Assembly: GCA_047626195.1 (NCBI GenBank)
Contig: JBLHSN010000385.1
Span: 1 to 5,346, forward strand
Direction of reading: 5' to 3'
Length of the DNA stretch: 5,346 nt
Source: CAJXTB01 sp047626195
GTDB lineage: Bacteria > Myxococcota_A > UBA796 > GCA-2862545
Of the stretch, positions 1 through 5,346 are shown piece by piece (within the stretch, counting starts at the first letter, position 1; each line of letters starts with the position of its first letter). A program made the position numbers and the translations under genes. The notes under the pieces were generated by a model. The model saw nothing but the letters and a program-made list of their open reading frames with translations. It did no database searches and was not told the DNA's origin.

Positions 1-1115
1 TCTTCACCGCACGCAACGGTGTTGATGTGGTGGGCGGAATTACCTGCGTTGGCTGTCATTCAGCACCGCTGCGTGGCGAGACCATCATCGGCCTGGGAAA
101 TCATCAGTCCGACTACACCGAGCTCGATCTCAGCACCTTTGAGCTCGCAGGTCTAGCCGTCGAAAACCGCTACGGAGACGATAGCCCAGAGTACGACGCT
201 TTTTTCCCGTTGCTACGCGGCGCAGAAGCCATCAGTGAACACATTGTCGCCCCGTTCATCGGCGTCAACACAGCGTTCTCCATGGAGCGCGCCGCCGTGG
301 CCAACCGCGACCCACAGACTGGCGCGTGGCAAGACGAACTCGCGTTCGAGATTCCCGCCACCATCCTGGCGAGCGACGTCCCGCCCTGGTGGCACCTGAA
401 GAAGAAAACTCGCCTGTACTACACCGGGGCCGGCCGAGGGAACCACGCGCGTTTGGTGTCTCAAGTCAGTGTGGTCGCCATTGATGATGCCGAGCACTAC
501 CTCGCTATTGAGGAAGGCATGGCCGACCTGTTGGCCTTTGCCGCATCCATTGAACCGCCCCCATTTCCAGGTGACATCGACCCTGGGCTCACCGTTCAAG
601 GTGAGGCCCTCTTCACCGAGCATTGCGAAGAGTGCCACGGCACATACGGCGACGACTGGACCTACCCAGAACGTATCGAACCCCTCGAAGAAATTGGCAC
701 AGATCCAACGTATGCCCTTGGCTTTCTTGAGGGTGGGTTCACGCCATGGCTACAGGAGAGCTTCCTGGCCCAAGGCAAAGGACGCGCCATCTTCGAGCCC
801 GAGCGTGGGTACGTGGCGCCTCCACTGGACGGCGTTTGGGCAACCGCTCCCTACCTGCACAACGGCTCGGTTCCAGACATTGAGACGCTTCTGTCCAGTA
901 GCGACCGCCCCGCAGCCTGGCGGCGGACCTTCAACAGCAACGACTATGACTTCATCAGTATGGGGTGGGGGTGGACGCCAGATGAAGCTGGCACCGGGGA
1001 CGTGCAGGTCTACGACACCACTATCACCGGTTTCGGAAATGGCGGACATACGTACGGAGACGTACTGAGCGGCGACGAGCGGGCGGCCGTCATTGAGTTC
1101 CTGAAGACGCTGTAG
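1..1115 (+). CDS. Di-haem c-type cytochrome, RoxA/MauG-like (5' partial)
   Basis: The reading frame is open to the left edge (first full codon at 3-5), so the N-terminus and any signal peptide are missing; the GTG at 27 is unlikely to be the true start. Numbering from that GTG, two CxxCH haem-attachment motifs are visible: CVGCH at residues 7-11 and CEECH at 200-204. Between them lies a WW-H-KKK stretch (121-127). The C-terminal half holds PPLDGVWATAPYLHNGSVP (265-283), typical of di-haem peroxidase, MauG and RoxA-like proteins, and GGHTYG near the end (H341). The haem spacing of about 193 residues is close to that of rubber oxygenase RoxA. W121/W122 fall near the position of the RoxA inter-haem tryptophan, and H341 may be a distal haem ligand; both are inferences. 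Covalent haem implies a periplasmic redox protein. The substrate is unknown: many relatives are not rubber oxygenases. The downstream membrane-protein gene is co-directional, 47 bp away. Confidence 0.88.
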   Translation, partial: FTARNGVDVVGGITCVGCHSAPLRGETIIGLGNHQSDYTELDLSTFELAGLAVENRYGDDSPEYDAFFPLLRGAEAISEHIVAPFIGVNTAFSMERAAVANRDPQTGAWQDELAFEIPATILASDVPPWWHLKKKTRLYYTGAGRGNHARLVSQVSVVAIDDAEHYLAIEEGMADLLAFAASIEPPPFPGDIDPGLTVQGEALFTEHCEECHGTYGDDWTYPERIEPLEEIGTDPTYALGFLEGGFTPWLQESFLAQGKGRAIFEPERGYVAPPLDGVWATAPYLHNGSVPDIETLLSSSDRPAAWRRTFNSNDYDFISMGWGWTPDEAGTGDVQVYDTTITGFGNGGHTYGDVLSGDERAAVIEFLKTL

Positions 1116-1120
1116 CGCTT

Positions 1121-1132
1121 CCGCAATTGCGG
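1121..1132. repeat. 12-bp perfect palindrome in the intergenic gap
   Basis: CCGCAATTGCGG reads the same on both strands and lies 5 bp after the cytochrome stop codon. As RNA it would give only a 4-bp stem with an AATT loop, and no T-run follows, so it is a poor terminator. A dimeric regulator's operator is an alternative. A second, 8-bp palindrome (GTGCGCAC, 1137-1144) follows 4 bp later. The function is unknown. Confidence 0.4.
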
Positions 1133-1149
1133 TAGGGTGCGCACGCCGT

Positions 1150-1155
1150 AGGGAG
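1150..1155 (+). promoter_or_regulatory. Ribosome binding site for the AI-2E family gene
   Basis: AGGGAG lies 7 nt before the ATG at 1163, a good Shine-Dalgarno sequence at normal spacing. It decides the start in favour of ATG 1163. An overlapping ATG at 1159 is in another frame and closes after 12 codons. The site is part of the second copy of an imperfect 9-bp direct repeat (GCGGTAGGG at 1129, GCCGTAGGG at 1145). Confidence 0.65.
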
Positions 1156-1162
1156 CCCATGA

Positions 1163-2428
1163 ATGTCAGAGCCGAATCCCCAAACCCCCGACTCTGACGA
1201 GCCGCATCCCAGCGGCGAATCTGCCTCTGTCGCGTGGCATACCTTTGAGCGCTACCCCTATTTGCTGGCGAAATACGCCCTCTTTGCCGTAGCCGTCCTG
1301 GGTGTTTACGCGCTCTTTCACAGCGTACAAGCTGTGCTGTTCCCAGTCTTGGCCAGTCTGCTCATCGCCTACTTGCTCGACCCTGTCGTCGACAAATTCG
1401 AAGAGCGCGGCTGGTCACGAACCCGAGCCATCTTCCTACTGCTGGCCATGGGTTTCGGCGTGATGGGCCTGTTCTTGGTGTTCTTGGTTCCCTCCCTCAT
1501 TCAGAAGATTGGCGGACTCTTCGAAGCGCTACCCACCGCCTTCGACGCACTACAGACCGACTTGTTGCCGTGGATCCAAGAGACCACCGGCTACCAAGTC
1601 CCCGAGACCGCATCAGCGGCTATTGCCGAGTATGGCGCAACACTACAGGCTCAGTTGCCGACCGTCGCACGGGGTCTAAGTTCGGCTGCCGGCGGCTTGG
1701 TCAAGCAGGTCGGGGTGGTGGCGTCGAGCCTCATCAATGCCGTGATGATTCCCATCTTCACCTTCTACTTCCTCCGCGACTTCGACATTCTGACGGCGAC
1801 CCTAGGCTCTTACCTGCCGAGCGCCAACCGCGAGTTCTACCTGAGTCGCTTCCGCAAGGTCGACACCGTGGTGGGCGCTTGGTTTCGCGGTCAGGTGGAG
1901 GTCGCTCTCATCCTCGCTGTGATGTACGCCATCGGTCTGGGAATCGTGTTCGGCTGGGCCGGCGTGGGTATTGGCATCGGCATTGCCATTGGGGTGCTAG
2001 CCGGATTGCTAAATATCATCCCGTACTTCGGCTTTGCCGTCGGCTTTGTGCTGTCCATGCTCATGGTCCTGCTCGAGTGGTCTGGCGTGGGACCGGTCGT
2101 CGGCGTCCTTGTCGTCTTCGCCATCGTTCAAGGACTTGAAGGCTGGGCCATTACACCGCGTATTGTTGGTGATAAAGTTGGTCTATCCCCCGTCGTTGTC
2201 ATTATCTCACTGCTGCTGGGACAGGAGCTCTTGGGCCTCGTGGGCGTGTTGCTCGCGCTGCCCATCGCAGGAGCGCTGAACGTGCTGATGCCAGACGTCA
2301 TCGCCGTCTACAAGAGCAGCAGTTGGTACACCGGAACGGTTGCTCCGGAAGGGAAGCGAAAGAGCATCATCGAGGTTGCAATGCAGGCCGAACAGGGCGG
2401 CGGACAAGAGCCGGACATCCGCAGCTAG
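1163..2428 (+). CDS. AI-2E family transporter (PerM/TqsA/YdiK-like membrane protein)
   Basis: This is a complete 421-residue protein, slightly longer than the usual 340-380 because of a hydrophilic N-terminus (1-30) and C-terminal tail (391-421). The family signature is clear. Two hydrophobic stretches (about 34-54 and 56-73) lead into the conserved LLIAYLLDPVVDKFEERGWSR (66-86). A third hydrophobic segment (88-113) precedes an extended, weakly hydrophobic region (114-180). The IPIFTFYFLRD segment (196-206), the GQVEVALI start of the next helix (243-250), a glycine-rich helix (264-283), NIIPYFG (284-290) and EGWAITPRIVGDKVGLSPV (326-344) follow in order. Members are inner-membrane proteins; some export autoinducer-2 (TqsA), others have been linked to Na+/H+ exchange, and most are uncharacterised. 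The substrate cannot be told from sequence, and no quorum-sensing gene is nearby. It probably follows the cytochrome in the same transcript, but a functional link is not evident. Its stop overlaps the stop of the convergent exonuclease gene. Confidence 0.93.
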   Translation: MSEPNPQTPDSDEPHPSGESASVAWHTFERYPYLLAKYALFAVAVLGVYALFHSVQAVLFPVLASLLIAYLLDPVVDKFEERGWSRTRAIFLLLAMGFGVMGLFLVFLVPSLIQKIGGLFEALPTAFDALQTDLLPWIQETTGYQVPETASAAIAEYGATLQAQLPTVARGLSSAAGGLVKQVGVVASSLINAVMIPIFTFYFLRDFDILTATLGSYLPSANREFYLSRFRKVDTVVGAWFRGQVEVALILAVMYAIGLGIVFGWAGVGIGIGIAIGVLAGLLNIIPYFGFAVGFVLSMLMVLLEWSGVGPVVGVLVVFAIVQGLEGWAITPRIVGDKVGLSPVVVIISLLLGQELLGLVGVLLALPIAGALNVLMPDVIAVYKSSSWYTGTVAPEGKRKSIIEVAMQAEQGGGQEPDIRS

Positions 2429-2445
2429 TCTGCCAGGCAGATAGC
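2424..2445. repeat. Imperfect inverted repeat spanning two overlapping stop codons
   Basis: The outer arms GCTA (2424-2427) and TAGC (2442-2445) and the inner arms TCTGC (2429-2433) and GCAGA (2437-2441) pair, leaving G2428 as a one-base bulge and CAG as the loop. This gives 9 bp in total. The repeat contains the stop codons of both convergent genes and the last six codons of the exonuclease. No T-run follows on either strand, so it lacks the full form of an intrinsic terminator. It could still act as a two-way transcript-end hairpin. Confidence 0.4.
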
Positions 2446-3009
2446 GAGCTCAGCGGCCATCCGAGCATCTTCGAGTGCCCGGTGGGCGACAGAAGACCAC
2501 GCCAGCCCATGTCCCTGGTCCTGAGCAAAGCTCACCGCTGCGGACAGCTTTGGACCCCGCCCTTTTCCGCCCATGGCTGCACGACAGGTCTGCTGAACAT
2601 CTTCACCAGGCTCCCACGACGCCGAGTCGAACACCGACCACGGGTCCTGCTCTAAAAACCAAAAGTCGAAAGCTTGGTTGTACGCACGGATGTGACGCGC
2701 ACCAAAACGTTCTTGGACGCGGTCCAGCCACAGCCGAAACCGAGGACCCGCCTGCTCGGGCGGATGCCCTCCCGCTAGGACTTCAGCCACGGTGATGCCA
2801 TGAACACCCATGGCCCGCTTCGCCTGATACGACGACAGGTGTTCGCGGGGCTGGCGAACCAAGAAGGAGACTGGAGAGACTACCCGGCTGTCTTCGGTCA
2901 CCACAACAGCACCGACCTCAATGACGCGTCCGCAGAACCCCGAACCGTTGTTCGGGAAGCCAGTCGTTTCAGTGTCGAGGACAACGCAGGGAATCATGGA
3001 GCGCGACAT
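2425..3009 (-). CDS. DEDDh-family 3'-5' exonuclease (DnaQ/RNase T fold)
   Basis: This complete 194-residue protein is about one exonuclease domain long, with no room for a polymerase or helicase domain. All acidic metal-binding motifs are present: Exo I VLDTETTGF (D12, E14), Exo II AYNQAFDFWFLEQD (N111, D115) and Exo III AHRALEDA (H176, D181), the histidine marking the DEDDh subtype. An HGIT motif (70-73) after Exo I is also typical. Such enzymes remove nucleotides from 3' ends with two metal ions, as proofreading subunits or free-standing DNA or RNA nucleases; the target cannot be told here. The start is limited by an in-frame TGA five codons upstream (3022-3024). ATG 3009 is preferred; ATG 2997 (Met5) would also keep every motif. 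Neither has a strong Shine-Dalgarno sequence, only a GAG at 3016-3018 before the first. The SNF2-type gene lies 78 bp upstream on the same strand, so co-transcription is possible. It is probably not the replicative epsilon subunit, though that is not excluded. Confidence 0.92.
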   Translation of the reverse strand: MSRSMIPCVVLDTETTGFPNNGSGFCGRVIEVGAVVVTEDSRVVSPVSFLVRQPREHLSSYQAKRAMGVHGITVAEVLAGGHPPEQAGPRFRLWLDRVQERFGARHIRAYNQAFDFWFLEQDPWSVFDSASWEPGEDVQQTCRAAMGGKGRGPKLSAAVSFAQDQGHGLAWSSVAHRALEDARMAAELAICLAD

Positions 3010-3041
3010 ACCGCACTCGGTTCAACGAGGTCGGAAACCAA

Positions 3042-3055
3042 GCTTCGGAAGAAGC
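3042..3055. repeat. Small inverted repeat between the SNF2 and exonuclease genes
   Basis: GCTTC (3042-3046) and GAAGC (3051-3055) form a 5-bp stem with a 4-nt loop, extendable by two G-T pairs in the - strand transcript. It sits in the 78-bp gap, 32 bp before the exonuclease start. No T-run follows, so it is a weak terminator candidate at best; it might instead be an RNA processing or stability element. It may also be chance. Confidence 0.2.
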
Positions 3056-3087
3056 CCAATCCATTTTTATGAGCTCGACACGAGTCA

Positions 3088-5346
3088 TCAGATGCCGCGC
3101 GTCATCAAACCCATCAGCTGCTCAGCGGTGAGGCGGGTGGCTGTGTCCGACCCCTCGAGCAACCCATCGGCGAGGTCCCGCTTGGTTCGGTGAAGCTTGA
3201 GAATCTCCTCTTCCACCGTGCCCTGCGCAAACAGACGGTACACCGTGACCGGACGACGCTGACCCATTCGGTGGGCGCGGTCGCTCGCTTGGTCTTCAAC
3301 CGCCGGATTCCACCACGGGTCCATGTGAATTACAGTCTCTGCCGCAGTGAGATTGATGCCCTGCCCACCCGCACGTGTGCTGATGAGGAACAACGGGTCT
3401 GTCCCGGTTTGGAAGGTATGTACCGCTAGATCACGCTGGCGAGCAGGCGTCGACCCATCCAGATACTGATAGCGGATTCCCTCGCCATCCAAGTACGTCT
3501 TGAGCAAGTCGAGATGCTTGATGAACTGGGAGAACACAAGCCCACGATGCCCGCCGCGAATCATCCGGTCGACGATACCGGCAAAGGCAATCAACTTCGT
3601 ACTCGCATGCGGGTAGTCGGGCAGAACAAGCGCCGGTGAACATGCCAACATGCGCAATCGCGACAGATGCGCCAACACCGCAACGGGACGGCGCGCCTCC
3701 TCAGACGACTCCATGTCTTCCAGCGCTTTGAGCCGCTGCGCTTCGTACAGGGCGGCCTCGGTATCATTGGGTGGAACCGGTACATCAATGTCCGTGCGCG
3801 GTGGCAACTCGCTGAGCACCTGCTCCTTGGTTCGGCGGAGCAAGTACGGACTGACCATCGCCCGTAGCTGGCGGCGGATAGTTGTGTCGCCGCGTTCAAT
3901 CGGGCGCTGAAACCGCTTTCGGAACTGACTATTCGACCCGAGCATTCCAGGGTTCACCACGGATACTTGTGCGTGGAGCTCACCGGTGTGGTTCTCAATG
4001 GGTGTCCCGGTGAGTGCAATCCGCAATCCCGCCTTCAGTTGGAGCGCCGCTTTGTGCCGCTGGGTGACCGGGTTCTTCAGCGCCTGTGACTCGTCGAACA
4101 CCACCGTTCCCCACTCGGACTCCGACAGCAGGGCTATTTCGCTGATCAGCAGTCCATACGACGCAATGACCAAGTCTCCCGAACCTGCGGCTCGAACAAC
4201 GGCCACTCGGTCGCTCGCGTCACGCAGCAGATGCACGGTCAGTGACGGCGCAAAACGCTCGGCCTCGCGTTGCCAGTTTCCAGAGACAGAGGTGGGCGCA
4301 ATCACCAAAGCGGGTCCCTCTCGCCGGCGGAAGAGGAGAGCGGCAAGAGTGGTGACGGTCTTTCCAAGTCCCATATCATCGGCGAGTATACCGCCAATAC
4401 CCAGGTGTCCGAGACGCACCAACCACTGGTATGCCTCGAGCTGATAGGTGCGCAATGACGCAGTGAGCTCGGCGGGTGCTGGAACATCCTGTGGAACATC
4501 TGCCAGAGCGGTAATGCGCTGTAGCACCGCTTTGTCGACGGATCCCCCGCCCCGCTGTGCGAGCTCGACCATGGACTGTGCGGCAAGAGGATGTACCGCC
4601 AGCGAGCCTCTGCGCGACGCCACGGTTCGCGCCACGGCATCCAAGTCGCGCTTCAGCTGCTGGGTCAGCGCCACCCACGACCCATCCTTGAGCCGGACAA
4701 AGCGCCCGTTGGACGAAAGAACGGACTCCAACAACTCCTTGAGGGTGAGCACCAGCCCTTCATCTAGCTGAATCGTGGCGCTGGCTTCGAACCAACTCCC
4801 GGCTGCACGCACAGACACCGACACGTCTGACGCATTCAGCCGGGTCCGATAGCGCAAGTCGGCGCCCTCGGGCCAATAGGTCTGCACCCCTTGGTCACGC
4901 AGTGCTTCGAGCAGCTCCAAGCAGGCTTCTGCGCTCGGTAGACGCCACACATCCCCGTACGGTTCGGCCGCGAGAAAGCCCGGTAGATTCAGCAGGCGCT
5001 CGGCCTCGGTCGCCTCGGCCATTCGGTCGCGCTTGAGGCGCAGTGGCTTTCCGTCCTCACGGACCAACACCACAGCACTCCCCTCGCCAGGGACCAACAC
5101 CACACCCTCGGGTCCCAGTGGAAGCACCACCAACTCCGCCACAACCCCGCCACCGTCCGGTGACAGTCGGACCGCCACCACAGGAGGTACATCGCGCATG
5201 CGTCCGCGGTCGCTCGCTGTGGTCCGCTCAAACAGTGTCTCGCTGGCGCTCAGCAAGGCTTGCAGAGACTCCTGGCCTTCCGGTGGCACCACCAGCCCAG
5301 CCCCGACAACCGACGCCACACGTAGCTGATCGGCCGAGAACACCGT
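3088..5346 (-). CDS. SNF2-family DEAD/DEAH-box ATPase, helicase-like (5' partial)
   Basis: The frame is open to the right edge, so the N-terminus is probably outside; the GTG at 5343 cannot be shown to be the start. Numbering from that GTG (751 residues), the SNF2 core runs from about 297 to 725. Visible motifs are I, DDMGLGKT (322-329, K328); Ia, VIAPTSVSGNW (347-357); II, DESQ (417-420) followed by ALKNP; III, LTGTPIEN (444-451); SPYLLRRTKEQV (498-509); V, STRAGGQGINLTAAETV (655-671); and VI, DPWWNPAVEDQASDRAHRMGQ (675-695, with R689 and R692). These proteins use ATP to translocate on double-stranded DNA and remodel protein-DNA or nucleic-acid complexes, usually without unwinding strands. 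Residues 1-290 carry no domain I can name with confidence; they resemble the poorly defined leaders of bacterial SNF2 proteins. The block ELHAQVSVVNPG (455-466) lacks the aromatics usual after motif III. The exonuclease gene follows 78 bp downstream. Roles in repair, transcription recycling or phage defence are all possible. Confidence 0.92.
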   Translation of the reverse strand, partial: TVFSADQLRVASVVGAGLVVPPEGQESLQALLSASETLFERTTASDRGRMRDVPPVVAVRLSPDGGGVVAELVVLPLGPEGVVLVPGEGSAVVLVREDGKPLRLKRDRMAEATEAERLLNLPGFLAAEPYGDVWRLPSAEACLELLEALRDQGVQTYWPEGADLRYRTRLNASDVSVSVRAAGSWFEASATIQLDEGLVLTLKELLESVLSSNGRFVRLKDGSWVALTQQLKRDLDAVARTVASRRGSLAVHPLAAQSMVELAQRGGGSVDKAVLQRITALADVPQDVPAPAELTASLRTYQLEAYQWLVRLGHLGIGGILADDMGLGKTVTTLAALLFRRREGPALVIAPTSVSGNWQREAERFAPSLTVHLLRDASDRVAVVRAAGSGDLVIASYGLLISEIALLSESEWGTVVFDESQALKNPVTQRHKAALQLKAGLRIALTGTPIENHTGELHAQVSVVNPGMLGSNSQFRKRFQRPIERGDTTIRRQLRAMVSPYLLRRTKEQVLSELPPRTDIDVPVPPNDTEAALYEAQRLKALEDMESSEEARRPVAVLAHLSRLRMLACSPALVLPDYPHASTKLIAFAGIVDRMIRGGHRGLVFSQFIKHLDLLKTYLDGEGIRYQYLDGSTPARQRDLAVHTFQTGTDPLFLISTRAGGQGINLTAAETVIHMDPWWNPAVEDQASDRAHRMGQRRPVTVYRLFAQGTVEEEILKLHRTKRDLADGLLEGSDTATRLTAEQLMGLMTRGI

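Noticed and set aside
213..638. 141-codon open frame on the - strand inside the cytochrome gene
   Set aside because: It is antisense to a clear cytochrome frame with two CxxCH motifs, and its translation shows no recognisable domain. Long antisense frames are expected in GC-rich coding DNA.
469..1068. 199-codon + strand open frame in a second frame of the cytochrome gene
   Set aside because: The composition is unnatural (rich in Ser, Pro, Thr and Arg without any domain), as expected for an out-of-frame reading of a real gene.
1133..1138. TAGGGT as a -10 promoter element for the AI-2E gene
   Set aside because: The hexamer 17 bp upstream (1110-1115, CTGTAG) matches TTGACA at only two positions, so the promoter call is too weak for the feature list.
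750..1160. 136-codon - strand open frame crossing the intergenic gap
   Set aside because: It mirrors the cytochrome C-terminus and has no family features; the + strand protein in this region has strong conserved motifs.
1159..1197. ATG at 1159 as an alternative start or leader peptide before the AI-2E gene
   Set aside because: It is in another frame and closes after 12 codons. The AGGGAG is better placed for ATG 1163, and the peptide has no leader-attenuator features.
1570..2139. 189-codon + strand open frame inside the AI-2E family gene
   Set aside because: It is very rich in Arg, His and Gly, typical of a shifted frame; the main frame carries the full membrane-protein signature.
2966..3064. 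Small - strand frame starting at ATG 3064-3062, overlapping the exonuclease start
   Set aside because: It has about 31 codons, no Shine-Dalgarno sequence and no recognisable content. Translational coupling is possible but nothing supports it.
3110..3145. Possible terminator of the SNF2 gene within or just after its 3' end
   Set aside because: No GC-rich stem followed by a T-run could be found on the - strand near the stop codon.
1..5346. CRISPR array, tRNA or rRNA gene, insertion sequence ends, or attachment site
   Set aside because: No regularly spaced repeats, cloverleaf-like segments, transposase motifs or terminal inverted repeats were seen on either strand.

Overview
This is a GC-rich stretch (roughly 60% by eye) with dense coding on both strands: four genes, two of them cut by the window edges. 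It looks like the chromosome of a free-living Gram-negative bacterium. The clue is a large di-haem c-type cytochrome of the RoxA/MauG-like kind, a group common in Myxococcota and other deltaproteobacterial relatives, Planctomycetes and some Gammaproteobacteria. That placement is weak. I see no rRNA, tRNA, CRISPR array, insertion sequence or phage hallmark gene.

The left half is read on the + strand. It opens with the C-terminal part of a periplasmic di-haem cytochrome (1-1115, start outside the window). A 47-bp gap with a 12-bp palindrome and a good ribosome binding site leads to a complete AI-2E (PerM/TqsA-like) family membrane protein (1163-2428).

The right half is read on the - strand. 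A SNF2-family ATPase (3088-5346, N-terminus outside the window) is followed 78 bp downstream by a complete DEDDh 3'-5' exonuclease of the DnaQ/RNase T fold (2425-3009). The two may form one transcript and act together on DNA, but this is only inferred from order and spacing.

The two halves converge tail to tail with no spacer. A single CTAG (2425-2428) supplies the stop codons of both the membrane protein and the exonuclease, and it lies in one arm of an imperfect inverted repeat (2424-2445). This compact junction and the helicase-exonuclease pair are the most interesting points here. I do not see convincing evidence of a wholly new system. All four genes belong to recognisable families, and no gene-free stretch exceeds 80 bp.
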